DNA of 64,000 nt. Source: Ancistrus triradiatus (lineage: Eukaryota; Chordata; Actinopteri; Siluriformes; Loricariidae). The translations under genes and the position numbers were made by a program. Positions 34,410 through 46,560 of the stretch are shown piece by piece. The notes beneath the pieces are model-generated. The model was given only the letters and a program-made list of their open reading frames with translations. It was not told where the DNA came from and did not search any database. Numbering within the stretch: the first letter of the stretch is position 1; each line of letters starts with the position of its first letter. Location: positions 682,001-746,000 of the forward strand of contig JAJAGP010000020.1 of NCBI GenBank assembly GCA_025084515.1, given 5' to 3'.

Positions 34410-34997
34410 ATTACTGAGCTTCTGGAAGCAGGACCAAAAGTAATAAACCCAGTGTCCTCCAGTATCTCCCAAGCACGCATGGGGTTATAAAAGTTAGACA
34501 GTTTTCAAAGTTATGGCTCCATTTCTCATGTTTTGCTCGAGATTCCTTCTCAGAGAATCGCCGGGATTTTATTTTCAGACCATAAAACAAGGTGACAGCA
34601 GCACCTCTCTCAGCAATGAGCAGTGAATGTCGAGGCAGCGGGTTCTCCTCAGAAACAACTTCAGCACCCAGGAGAGCTCCTTAGCACCAGCTATTAGTAA
34701 CACAAGCTCCGTTCACCTTCGTCCTCCAAAAAACACCAACATTTTTCTGTTCCTGGTCGGAGGCCTGTTCCCCATCAGTATCATTTTTACACACGGTTGA
34801 ATGTTAACTCTTTGTTCATTTTCCAATCCATTATCATGAGCATGCCAGTATAGTTGGTCCAATTTTCTTTTTGAGAAAAACAGCATCAAATGTTATTCCT
34901 TTCTTTAGAAATAATCACAGTCCCAAGTCTTTCCGAACCATTCAGTTAAAGTCTTCTCAAAGTGACCCTTGGCTTGACGTAACCACGAGCCCCAGGT

Positions 34998-35004
34998 CTA
35001 ATCC
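34998..35004. promoter_or_regulatory. CRX-type site (CTAATCC) upstream of the cyclase gene
   Basis: CTAATCC is the consensus for the photoreceptor homeodomain factors CRX/OTX. A weaker CAATCC is on the minus strand near 35029. It is about 590 bases upstream of the putative first-exon donor. A seven-base match is weak evidence on its own. Confidence 0.3.
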
Positions 35005-35366
35005 ATGCTTGGTGAGGTGCAGAGTAAGAGGATTGTCGATGGAGCCTGCGTTTACGCTATACAGGGTTTGTCAGTGAGAGGGCAAGTCATTCATTTTAGC
35101 GTAAAGAAATAATATTTCCATAAAATAGTTACAAAATAGCTTCAACCTTTGATATGTACTGCATATCATTTAGTGCATAGGATCATCTGGTGTAAAACGG
35201 ATATATAAATGAATGACCTTATTCTACATTTTGTAAGAAACTCGTATTTCATCTGACAACACAGCACATATTGAGGAGTAAACTAAACATTTGTATTTAC
35301 GAATTTCTGTTCAGTCATCCATCCATCCATCTATGTATCTCAATAGTCTAGACGTTATCTAATCTA

Positions 35367-35892
35367 CAGGGTTTAGACAATGAAACTGAAACAGCCTGTT
35401 CATTTTAGTGTGGGGGTTTCATGGCTAAATTGGACCAGTCCTGGGTGGCCAATCTTCATTAATTGCACATTGCACAGTAAGAAGCAGAGTGTGAGAGGTT
35501 TCAGTTTGCAGGGTAAGAGCACAGTTTTGCTCAAAATATTGTAATGCACACAACATTATGGGTGACATACCAGAGTTCAGATGGTTTGATGAACATGAAA
35601 GTGAAGTTGAACATCTCCCATGGCCTGCACAGTCACCAGTTTATTAGTAAATAGTAAATATTATTGAGCCACTTTGGGGTGTTTTGGAGAAGCGAGTCAG
35701 GAAACGTTTTCCTCAACCATCATCACGTAGTGATCTGGCCACTATCCTGCAAGAAGAATGGCTTAAAATCCCTCTGACCACTGTGGAGGACAAATTGACA
35801 CTGTATTGGCTGCAAAAGGAGGTCCTACACCATACTAATAAATTATTGTGGTCTAAAATGACAGGTGTTTCAGTTTCATTGTCTAACCCCTG
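35367..35892 (+). mobile_element. Internally deleted Tc1-like element (family T8)
   Basis: Starts CAGGGTTTAGACAATGAAAC after TA and ends with the inverted partner (gtttcattgtctaacccctg) before TA. Only 526 bases remain of an element normally well over 1 kb. Transposase scraps survive (TGGCCTGCACAGTCACCAG, where the Glu motif usually follows). Confidence 0.8.
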
Positions 35893-35904
35893 TATATAGA
35901 ATGT

Positions 35905-36200
35905 ATTTTGATTGACGGCATGGTAGGAGTTAACCAAACCCAGGTTTGATCCCCGGCCCAGCCTCTGCCTGTACTGAGCTTGCATGTTCTCCATGTGTCT
36001 TTATGGGTTTCCATTTACTCCAAATTCCTCCCACCTTCCAAAGACGTGCGTTAGGACAGTTGCTTCTCTAGTGTTCCAGTGTGAGTGAGCGATGGTGATG
36101 TGATGTTCATGGTCCCTGAGGTGAACTGGAACCCTGTCCAGGGTTGGTTCCTGAATGTGAAGCTGGTTAGGCACCAGCCAGTGTTATCCAGGAATTATAT
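35905..36200 (+). mobile_element. SINE-B copy
   Basis: Contains gcttgcatgttctccatgtg, cctcccaccttccaaagacg and gaaccctgtccagggttgg in family order. Confidence 0.6.
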
Positions 36201-36940
36201 CAAGTACTTATGGAAAGGGAGTGAGTGTAATATGATTAGGTGTGCGCAAATTTTTGATTATTATTTAATAATAAAAGATATAAGCAGTGTTATAGCAGTT
36301 ACTACTAAGTCAGGAGTATCTGAAGAATGAATTAACGTTTAGAGTAAGGACTTTAAGAGTTTATGCTACAATTATGGTTTGAAAAAGTGGTTAGGGTTAA
36401 ACTTTTCAAAAATGTTTCCTGCAACTATATGTGCTAATTTATAGCTTTGCTTTTGCAAAACAACTATGATTTCAAGCATTTCAAACGATGATGAGTCACC
36501 ACTTTCTGCACCACTGTTGTGAGAGCGCAGTAATTGGGCATTTGCTTTACCACAACAATTCAACTGAATTAGCGCAAGGTAGGTTGGGAATAATTAAAGC
36601 TAACAAGGGGACACTCTCTGGAGCAATCCCCTGAGTTCAGGCACATTTGTGTGCGTCAGTTAAACGCAGCGATTTGAGAAGTCTCCAAGCTCGTTTAAAC
36701 AGAGAACATGAACAGGCTGCTGTTAGTAACCTGGAAGCCTGGAAAAAGCCAAAACTGCTGACCAGGATCAAATGGGTTTCTCAAAAGCAAGCTGGAAATT
36801 CAACCAAATATCACTGTGTTATCATTTTAAAAATACCAGGGTGGGTTAATATTCTTATGTGTGATCCACATACAGCATTTGATGACAGCTTGGGCAAGTT
36901 ATGATTTGTAGATTTGGTAAATAAAGAGATTTTGAAAATG
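36201..36940. other. Spacer with nothing recognised
   Basis: No gene, structured repeat or RNA gene seen. Short open frames lack codon or motif support. Confidence 0.35.
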
Positions 36941-36944
36941 TGAA

Positions 36945-37235
36945 GTTTGTATGTTCTCCCGATAGCTGCATGGGTTTCCTCCAGGTACTCTGGTTTCCTT
37001 TCATACTTGCATAAGACGTGTTAGGTCAGCTGCTGTTGGATAGGCCAAAGCCCTCACAAGTTGGATTAATCGAGCTGGGAAAATTAACAAATTATAAACA
37101 GGTAATTCATTTTTATAAATTTTTCTCTCATTCCTGGCTCTCTCTTATCCTGGTTAATGTCTGGAGCTTATCCTGGAATCCACAGGAGGCATTCACACAT
37201 ACACTGAACGGGGTCCTAGTCCATCGCAGAAGTGA
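36945..37235 (+). mobile_element. Worn SINE-B copy
   Basis: gtatgttctcccgatagctg, ggtactctggtttcc and cctggaatccacagg follow SINE-B order with many changes. Confidence 0.5.
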
Positions 37236-37317
37236 ATAGATTTTGCTTTTGCACTGCTGGAGAGCTGTTATATCCCCACCTGGCCTACTCTCCCTTAGAC
37301 ATGGGCAATCATACCTA

Positions 37318-38325
37318 CAGTGGTGCTTGAAAGTTTATGAACCCTTTAGAATTTTCTATATGTCTGCATAAATATGCCCTAAAACATCATCACATGTTCA
37401 CACAAGTCCTAAAAGGAGATAAAGAGAACCCAGTTAAACAAATGAGACAAAAATATTATACTTGGTCATTTATTTATTGAGGAAAATGATCCAATATTAC
37501 ATATTAGTGAGTGGCAAAAGTATGTGAGCCTTTGCTTTCAGCATCTGGTGTGACCCCCTGTGCAGCAATAACTGCAACTAAACGTTTCCTGTAACTGTTG
37601 ATCAGTCCTGCACACCGGCTGGAATTTTAGCCCATTGCTCTACACAGAACAGCTTCAGCTCTGGGATGTTGGTGGGTTTCCTCACATTAGCTGCTCACTT
37701 CAGGTCTTTCCACAACATTTCCATTGGATTAAGGTCAGGACTTTGACTTGGCCATTCCAAAACAAGAACTTTATTCTTCTGTAACCATTCTTTGGTAGAA
37801 CGGCTTGTGTGCTTAGGGTTGTTGTCTTGCTGCATAACCCACCTTCTCTTGAGATTCAGTTCATGGACAGATATTTTCCTTTAGAATTCTCTGATATCAT
37901 TCAAAATTCATTGTTCCATCAATGATGGCAAGCCATCCTGGCCCAGATGCAGCAAAACAGGCCCAAACCATGATACTACCACCACCATGTTTCACAGATG
38001 GGATAAGGTTCTTATGCTGGAATGCAGTGTTTCCCTTCTCCAAACATAACACTTTTCTTTTAAACCAAAAAGTTCTATTTCGGTCTCATCCGTCCACAAA
38101 ACATTCTTCCAATAGCCTTCTGGCTTGTCCATGTGATCTTTAGCAAACTGCACAAGTTTGCAATGTTCTTTTTGGAGAGCAGTGGCTTTCTCTTTGCACT
38201 CCTGCCATGCCCACCATTGTTGTTCAGTGTTCTTCTGATGGTGGGCTCATGAACATTAACATTAGTCAATGTGAGAGAGGCCTTCAGTTGCTTAGCAGTT
38301 ACCCTGGGGTCCTATGTGACCAACT
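37318..38325 (-). mobile_element. Tc1-like transposon, family T1 copy 3, truncated
   Basis: The terminus CAGTGGTGCTTGAAAGTTT after TA gives the clearest end for family T1. On minus it contains the transposase from the N-terminal region (RRTLNNNGGHGRSAKRKPLL near 38200-38240) through VWACFAA, QQDNDPKHTS and the Glu region, with frameshifts. The far terminal repeat is absent beyond about 38325. Confidence 0.88.
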
Positions 38326-38329
38326 ATTA

Positions 38330-39860
38330 CACAAATTGTTGCTGAAATAACAGATCTCAGTAATTCGAAGGGGTGTCCGCAAACTTTTGGTTATATAGTG
38401 TATGTCGTATTAAAGTCTGTTCCCTATATAAGTTATGTTTATGTATTTATGATGCCTCAGAATCTATGAAATATTAGAGTTCAAGTAAACCTGTTTTTAT
38501 TCATTCTCTTGTTATGCAGAGTTGCTCATCCGTTTCTTTTAACCCTTCTTATACACAGCTACTGTTCTGTTTCTTTATATTCAGCTAGACAAGGACTATT
38601 AATACTTAAGACATAATCCTGTTGTCTGGTGTCACCCAGAGGTGGATGGGTTCCCAGTTGGAGTCTGGTCTCTCTGAAGGATTCTTCTTCTTTCTGTAAA
38701 GCTGTGGGGTGATTGTTTACTGTTGAAAATGCTTTATAAATAAATTAGCATGCTTTTGTGCAAGACTAATTCATACAGTAGGTCTACTGATCACAGATCT
38801 GCACAGCTTTGCACGCCAGGCTTTGTCATATCATGCAGGAATATATCGATTAGAATATCATTTTCACACAGAGCAAGTGTTTAGAAGGAAAGCAGTATGT
38901 GAGACGGTCCAGAGGGAGAGAATGCAATTCCTCCTTCATATTGACCCATATGCAATAAGCCTCTGAGCCTCTTAAATGTTACACCTTGATAACTCTGACC
39001 CGTGACCAGAAATAGGGTTTGAGAACTGCACACTCAGCACCCAGGAACCAGAGAGCGTATGGACACCATTACAGCTGGTCGTCATGTTGAACTTTCAGGA
39101 TCCACCATTCACATTTTATCATAGTGAGTGTGCTATATTTGACGTTAGCCTTTAGAACATTTCCATTTATTTACTAACTGAAGGGTGTTTTTTTAATGAT
39201 TAGTAATTTTGCTATCAGTGATATAGTGTAATGGTATTATTTTGTAATATTATTATGCCAACATTATTTCTATACATATTATTTTATTCTTAAGGTATCT
39301 ATGCGGTATCTCGCCTCATCACATTGCTGAAACGTAAAACGTACATTTCCTGTACTGCCATCTAGTGGATACTAGTCCTCGACAGATAAACTTCATATAT
39401 TTGCAGTGAATTTACATTCATCATAGAAAGAATGCTTGAAGAACGTAACAGTTAACTGTAGGGTTAGGGTTAGAATGTATATTCATGTATTTATAGTTAT
39501 ATTTAGAGTGATTGTTTAGACAAAATTTCACAGGATTATGTACTGTGTGTTTGTAGCTTACATGGGCTCTGGTGCCTGCAACCACAGACATGAGCATGCC
39601 CTGGGCTGATAGCTGGACTAGCTGTGTGTTTGTGGTGATAGAGAGGTCCAGCATGAAGGCATAGCTAATAGGTAGATCAGTCAGGGATGTCTTTATCCAG
39701 ATAGAGATAAAGAGAAGTCAAGCCAGGAAATTATTTTCTCTAGGCTTTGGGAAGTGGGTGGAGGAAAAGAGGTGCCTGGGAAGTAAGTGGATGGACATTG
39801 AAACTTGACAAAGTGTGTGGAAGCAAAGAGAGATTTCATTCACTCATTTTCTTATCTGCT
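38330..39860. other. Spacer with nothing recognised
   Basis: About 1.5 kb of mixed sequence. No coding exon, RNA gene or clear repeat was recognised. Confidence 0.35.
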
Positions 39861-39864
39861 TAAT

Positions 39865-40365
39865 CCTGGACAGGGTCACGGGAATGCCAGTGCCTAGCCA
39901 GTAGCACAAAGTGCAAGGCAGGGACAATTTAGGGTTAGTAATGAGGTAAAAAAAATCTAAATAATAATTTAAAACAGGTGATTGTAATCATGATTTGGTA
40001 CAAAAGCAATATTCAAAAAAGGCTGAGTCTTTGAGGAGTAGAGGTGGGCAGAGGATCTCCAGTTGATCAACAAATGATCAACAAATATTGAAATGTTTAA
40101 AAGAAATGTGCCTCAAATAAAAACTGGAAGAGATTTACATATTTCAGTCCTAACTTTTTCTGATTTGACTTGTTTTGCATTGTCTTGTTAAAAAATGCAT
40201 GGACGTCCCTGTGAAAAGATGTCGTCTTGAAGGCAGCTTATGTTGCTCTAAAATCTCAGTGTACTTTTCTGCATTAATGCTGCCATTACAGAAGAGCTAG
40301 CACAACAACCTCTTGAAAAGTTGTGTTCCCTCATAAAATATTGCCACCACCATGCTGCACAGTAG
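39865..40365. mobile_element. DNA-transposon remnant, family T10 copy 2
   Basis: It matches 20340-20560 (acaggtgattgtaat...gatttggtacaaaagcaa). 40186-40330 then holds transposase-region text of related fish elements (gatgtcgtcttgaaggcagc; ctgcattaatgctgccatt). It is interrupted at 40369 by element T3. Confidence 0.5.
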
Positions 40366-40368
40366 GTA

Positions 40369-41968
40369 CAGTGCCTTGCAAAAGTATTCGGCCCCCTTGA
40401 ACTTTTCAACCTTTTGCCACATTTCAGGCTTTAAACATAAAGATATGAAATTGTAATTTTTTGTGAAGAATCAACAACAAGTGGGACACAATCGTGAAGT
40501 GGAACAAAATGTATTGGATATTTTAAACTTTTTTTAGAAATAAAAAACTGAAAAGTGGGGCGTGCAAAATTATTCGGCCCCCTTGCGTTGATACTTTTGC
40601 CTTTTGCTGCAATTACAGCAGCAAGTCGCTTGGGGTATGTCTCTATCAGTTTTGCACATCGAGAGACTGCAATTTTTGCCCATTCTTCCTTGCAAAACAG
40701 CTGGAGCTCAGTGAGGTTGGATGGAGAGCGTTTGTGAACAGCAGTTTTCAGCTCTTTCCACAGATTCTCCATTGGATTCAGGTCTGGACTGTGACTTGGC
40801 CATTCTAACACCTGGATACGTTTATTTGTGAACCATTCCATTGTAGATTTTGCTTTACGTTTTGGATCATTGTCTTGTAGGAAGATAAATCTCCGTCCCA
40901 GTCTCAGGTCTTTTGCAGACTCCAACAGGTTTTCTTCCAGAATGGTCCTGTATTTGGCTCCATCCATCTTCCCATCAGTTTTAACCATCTTCCCTGTCCC
41001 TGCTGAAGAAAAGCAGGCCCAAACCACGATGCTGCCACCACCATGTTTTTGACAGTGGGGATGGTACGTTCAGGGTGATGAGCTGTGTTTGCTTTTACGC
41101 CAAACATAACGTTTTTGCATTGTGGTCAAAAAGTTCGTCTGACCAGAGCAAATTCTTCCACATGTTTGGTGGGTCTCCCAGGTGGCTTGTGGTAAACTTT
41201 GAAAGAGACCTTTTATGGATATCCTTTGAGAAAATGGCTTTCTTCTTGCCACTCTTCCATAAAGGCCAGATTTGTGCAGTGTACGACTGATTGTTGTCCT
41301 ATGGACAGAGTCTCCCACCTCAGCTGTAGATCTCTGCAGTTCATCCAGAGTGATCATGGCCTCTTGGCTGCATCTCTGATCAGTCTTCTCCTTGTTTGAG
41401 CTGAAGGTTTAGAGGGACGGCCAGGTCTTGGTAGATTTGCAGTGGTCTGATACTCCTTCCATTTCAATATGATTGCTTGCACAGTGCTCCTTGAGATGTT
41501 TAAAGCTTGGGAAATCTTTTTGTATCCAAATCCGGCTTTAAACTTCTCCACAACAGTGTCTCGGACCTGCCTGGTGTGTTCCTTGGTCTTCATGATGCTC
41601 TCTGCGCTTTAAACAGAACTCTGAGACTATCACAGAGCATGTGCATTTAGACTTAATTACACACAGGTGGATTCTATTTATCATCGTCAGTCATTTAGGT
41701 CAACATTGGATCATTCAGAGATCCTCACTGAACTTCTGGAGTGAGTTTGCTGCATTGAAAGTAAAGTTTTGCACGCCCCACTTTTCAGTTTTTTATTTCC
41801 AAAAAAAGTTTAAAATATCCAATAAATTTCGTTCCACTTCATGATTGTGTCCCACTTGTTGTTGATTCTTCACAAAAAAATTACAATTTCATATCTTTAT
41901 GTTTGAAGCCTGAAATGTGGCAAAATGTTGAAAAGTTCAAGGGGGCCGAATACTTTTGCAAGGCACTG
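40369..41968 (-). mobile_element. Near-complete Tc1-like transposon, family T3
   Basis: A 1600-base element between TA dinucleotides, with CAGTGCCTTGCAAAAGTATT at both ends in inverted orientation. Terminal inverted repeats run about 210 bases and differ at only a few positions. The minus-strand transposase is in three frames. 41593-41354 holds the paired-like helix-turn-helix (NISRSTVQAIILKWKEY and GRPSK linker). 41357-41070 holds the second DNA-binding part. 41027-40431 holds MVWACFSSAGTG, the second catalytic Asp in LQDNDPK, and the Glu in DLNPMENLW. Frameshifts at about 41355 and 41100 mean it cannot make active enzyme. Confidence 0.95.
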
Positions 41969-42129
41969 TAAGTGGGATTTTGGGTAGTGTGATGTGTTTG
42001 GTTGTTGCCAACGATAGAGCTTCTTGGATTTTAGCCCCAAAACAATCTTAATCTAATCTGATTATTTAATATTTGTTGATCTCACATGTCAGAAACACAA
42101 AGGGTTCTTTCTTGCCAACCTACCACACA

Positions 42130-42400
42130 GGTGAGCTTGCTCAGAGTCAGTCAGTAATACTTAAAAGTCCTTTAGAGTCCTTCAGTTGGCCTCTTGGTAG
42201 CTTCCCAGGTCATTATCCTCTGGGCTCGGTCATCCAGCTCGGAGTAATGATCTAATTTAGGCAAGTTGTTGGTGATACCATACACATTCCAGTTCTTAAT
42301 AATGCTCTGAACAGTCTTCAGAAGGATCGCCAAAACCTCTGAAAACTTTTTTGTTCCTTTCCACAACTTTTTCCCAGAGCTCTTTAGAAAGCACTTTTCA
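42130..42400 (-). mobile_element. Worn Tc1-type DNA-binding region
   Basis: The minus strand reads FSEVLAILLKTVQSIIKNWN and then ITNNLPKLDHYSELDD. This follows the order of a Tc1 helix-turn-helix followed by its linker, though heavily changed. Confidence 0.5.
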
Positions 42401-43390
42401 AACCATGGTGACGTTTTTGCATTGATATATTATGAACATAGCTTTATTCTGAAGTAATATTAGAATTAGCCTGGAGTGTGCTATGGAAGGTGACTGGTTG
42501 TATCTGAGCAAGTTTACAATGGTTACTTTAAAGTTACTCTAAACCAGGTATGTGACTAATGACATATTCATATTTGATTCAATTTTTTGGTGCTATGGGT
42601 TATAATGTGTAAGTTCAGTAGGAATATGATTGATTTCATTTTTGTTTTGTTTTCTGAATGTAAGAAGGTAAGGATTTTGACAAGGTATGATGATTTTCTG
42701 TTTTTTATTTACATATTTTCTAAATATGTTTTTTTTTTTTTCAGCCAAAGCTGTCTTTAATGTTGTAGTTGTGGTGGTTGCTGTTATTTCTAGGCCACTG
42801 CTGATGCCTGCATGATTTCATCACAGCACTCAGCCATTGTAAATGTGATGGCTAGACAGAATGAATCATACATAGTACATCATCAAACATCCTGAATGTG
42901 TTGTATATTAGCAGAGTTATCATCTACCTTTCCATAGCTCAAGGCGGGGTGACCTCAACACAACGTTCTGCATCACACGCCATGATTAAGCATCTCTTCA
43001 TACCTTGAAGATACAGATTAGGGCTTTACATCAACCGCTTGGCTTACTAGGACTAAAGGCCACCATGTAAGACTGTTGTAGTATTAAAGATTTGTAAAGG
43101 ATGCCTGCAAATATTATTATCGAAGTTCAGATTCTCTGGTCAAACAGACATCTTGACATATGTACATCTGATGAAGAGTTCTCAGTCACCACTAAAACAC
43201 TTAAGGAACACAAGCAGGTGGCGCTAGATTCAGTATTTTTCAAAATAAATACATTGTGAAGGTTGTAAATGTTGTCTATTATCTACAAATGATGAACATT
43301 TATGCCTTACCTTGTATGTGGTTTTCATCAGGAATTGTGAATTAATGGCCATATGAAAAAGTTTGTGCACCCCATATGAATGCAGTGCTA
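42401..43390. other. Spacer with nothing recognised
   Basis: No gene or clear repeat identified. Confidence 0.35.
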
Positions 43391-43394
43391 AAGA

Positions 43395-43520
43395 AGCTTA
43401 ATGACCCTACAATGGATTGGTTCCCTGTCTAGGGTTCTTCCTGCCCTGCACCCTGTGCCCCCAGCTAGGCACCGGCTTTCCCGTGACCCTGATCAGGATT
43501 AAGAGGATAAGAAAGTGAGT
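43395..43520 (+). mobile_element. SINE-B tail fragment
   Basis: caatggattggttccctgtc, ccccagctaggcaccggctt and ccgtgaccctgatcaggat match the end of the copy at 30986-31262. Confidence 0.55.
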
Positions 43521-43779
43521 GAGAAGCGTAATAATCCACGTAAAAAATCTTCTTATTTCACTTGGCCTATTCATAGTTCTTGTGTCTCTTGATCTCTAAA
43601 AGCATAGATCAAGAGTTTGTGGTTTTCATGTCAGTCGTTTCCTTAATGAAATGAAAGGACTGAAAGGAAAAGAATGAACTCTTTTAAATGTAAAGCACAT
43701 TGAATTTCTGGCCTCAAAATGAAAAGTATTAAAGAATAAAGAATAAACATTCTTCTTGTTATTCTTTTTCTTCTATTTT

Positions 43780-43780
<1 letters not shown>

Positions 43781-43826
<46 letters not shown>
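43781..43826. repeat. (ATT)n microsatellite
   Basis: About 15 uninterrupted ATT units. Confidence 0.95.
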
Positions 43827-44290
43827 GGTGCCTGTGTGGTGCAGAGGTCTCATATGCTAGTCCACCACTGGGTTCTAGTCCTTCCAGTTTGTGGTAGACA
43901 TCACATGCAGGCTGTGTTTGTGGGAGGCCTGTCAGGGGATCATCCCCTAACACTGCAACAGCAACCACTGCCTGCCCTGCAATTGATTGGTGTCCTGACA
44001 CACTTACATCTGTGCTTTGTGTTATCTGGGATAGGCACCAGGAATAATCAGATTTAAAATGTGAAAAAAATATAATTCTATAATAATTCTTAGTAATTAT
44101 ATGAATAACTAATAATACATTACTAACTACCAACATCTGTTTAATCCTTTACAGAGGTGCCAGTTGACCTAACGAGTGTTAATAATAACTGAGGCACTAC
44201 TTTTATTTAAACCTTACATTAAATAACATTAATAATAATAGTAATAATAACAACAACTGTAGTACTACAGTTATTTAAACTTTACTTTCA

Positions 44291-44295
44291 ATAAC

Positions 44296-44383
<88 letters not shown>

Positions 44384-44384
44384 A
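44291..44384. repeat. (AAT)n-(AAC)n compound microsatellite
   Basis: About 17 AAT units pass directly into about 13 AAC units. Confidence 0.95.
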
Positions 44385-44438
44385 CAGTACTACTACAGTT
44401 ACTTAACCTTTACATTCAATAACATTATTATTGAAGTG

Positions 44439-45236
44439 CTAACTCGAACTAGAAAATTTGATCATATCACTCCTGTTCTATCATCACTACACTGGTTATC
44501 AGTCAAATTCCGGTCTGGCTGAACTGGGCTTTGGTCCTCGTGATCTTGACTCGTGCATCCTTGCCTTAGAATAAGGGCAGAGCTGGGGGTTCATAGTCAA
44601 AGAGTCTTATGGTGATCAGAGACGTTGGGTTGCTGTCTTCTGCCTCCCGTGGGGTTGCCGATGTCTCATGTGATCCCTCTTGGCTGTGTTTCCTACCAGT
44701 TCTCCTCTTTCTAGCTTTCTAGCTATGCTGCTATAGCTAATGCTGCCGGGGTCTCATGCTACACTTGGCATCAGTGATTGTTAATAGACACTGTGCTCTT
44801 AATCAATAACTAATTACATTTTCTGTTTTCTCTCCGAGCTGTGTTCCGGTGCCGGTTCCAGCCCCACACATGATGTTCATCCGCTGCAGCTCCACTCAAG
44901 CTGCTTCCGTCATCAGCTCCAGCCCCATCATACCCCGGGCCACTTAATGCCAATGTGCATACTTCACACATTTTATTCGAACTTTGACTCCATGACTTTA
45001 GTTTCGTTCTTAGATTTATCATCTACGCCGCCCAAGGAGGTTGGGTCCCTTTTTGAGTCTTGGTCCTCCTAAGGTTCTTCCTAGAACTCAGGGAGTTTGT
45101 CCTTGCCACTGTCGCCCTAGGCTTGCTCAATTTGGGATTGGACGTAGTTATTAGGAGATAATCTAAACTTGTAAAGTTGCTTTGAGACAATGCTCCATTG
45201 TAAAAAGCGCTATATAAATATATCTGACTTGACTAC
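44439..45236 (+). mobile_element. 3' end of a non-LTR retrotransposon, family R copy 1
   Basis: The first 75 bases encode LTRTRKFDHITPVL then SSLHW, the conserved end of a LINE reverse-transcriptase polyprotein. About 700 bases of non-coding 3' sequence follow, ending gcgctatataaatatatctg and running into an ATT/ATC repeat. This shows that dispersed repeat R is LINE-derived. It is an inverted partner of 47823-48750. Confidence 0.75.
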
Positions 45237-45237
45237 T

Positions 45238-45372
45238 ATTATTATTATTATTATTATTATCATTATCATCATCGTCATCATCATCATCAACAACTGTAGT
45301 ACTATAGTTATTTAAGCTTTACTTTCAATAACAACAACAACAACAACAACAACAACTAGTTATTATTATAAT
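45238..45372. repeat. Compound ATT/ATC/ACA microsatellite
   Basis: Runs of ATT, then ATC/ATG, then AAC units, directly after the LINE tail. Confidence 0.85.
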
Positions 45373-46019
45373 AACTATTGTTATTATTATTACTACAAGT
45401 CCTATGGTTATGTTACATGTTTTGTTGGTTTTCTAAATGAAAAGAAAAATGTTGACAACAACTGCAGGTAAAAATGTGCCTCTGTATCAAGAGTACAAGT
45501 TATGCAGAGCTTATATTTGCAGATGCCAGTTTTATGAATTTTTCACAATATGTTTTAAATGTATGCTTTATAATTTGCCTGTGTAGTTACAAAATCAACG
45601 TAACTTCTGTATAAGACCAGAATGAAGTGTATAACATCAGTGCGCTTATACTAATGGCCACCAGAGGGTAGAGTCTTCTCATTTGTCAACCAATTGTGCA
45701 CAAAGACATTTGGTATGGGATTTATTACCGTGCTAATGGATAATACCTGTTTATCGATTTTTCGATCTAGAACATTTGACATTGGTTTGTGTAAGCAGGT
45801 TGGGCTTCTGGGGCTGAAATTTGTGTGAAATGTTATGAACAGCTAAGCCCAAGTTATACTTTTTCTTACATCTTGAATAAAAATTAGTAGAGTATCCCTC
45901 ATTACAATTCATATGACCTTTGAATGAAACCATGAATTTTAATAAACCAGACCACTGTTACAAATGACACTGCTAGAAAAGTTAGATAAAGACTATAAGA
46001 AAAAAATACTTTTATGCTG
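45373..46019. other. Spacer with nothing recognised
   Basis: No gene or clear repeat identified. Confidence 0.35.
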
Positions 46020-46560
46020 TGCTTAGAAAGAAATTATCCGGCTCTCTGCACATCAGCAGTTTGCCATCTCACCACTGTTGACTAGAGTCCCAGTGATGCC
46101 GTACTGCCTGGTCAAGTGTCACCCAGGCATGACTGGCCATGTCTGAAGGAAAAGAGGGCAGATGGTGGAGAAGTTGCAACAGTTGACCTCTGTCGGTCCC
46201 TGTAATGGACTGTCGTCCCATCCAGGACGCACTGCCTTCACCCAGTGAATTCCAGCATAGGTTGTGGACCACCCGCGACACTGACCAGGATAAATGGAGA
46301 AACCAAGAGAGAAAATCTTCCTCTGGTTCAGTGGATCGCTGAGATGCTGCTCTAGTCTGAATGGGTTTAGCTCTCCTATAATGCAGAGTCCAGACGCTTT
46401 GGTCTGAATCTTCCTTCTGAACTGGAAGCCATCACGTGATAACAAGAACAAGATATCAGCATGAAGCTTGGAATGAGAAAATTGGAGAGTAAAATGGGTA
46501 AAAATCAGTTTTATCGCAACCACTGGCTCATTAAACAGAATCCATGCATTGGTCCACATT
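46020..46560 (-). mobile_element. Unclassified dispersed repeat with a spurious long frame
   Basis: The + text (gactgtcgtcccatccagga, ttgtggaccacccgcgacac, tgaccaggataaatgg) is typical of a fish short interspersed repeat tail. A 146-codon minus frame crosses its edge into other sequence and has no recognisable domain, so I treat it as non-coding. Confidence 0.4.

Noticed and set aside
46119..46559. 146-codon minus frame
   Set aside because: It overlaps a dispersed-repeat tail and has no recognisable family. Open by chance is the simpler reading.
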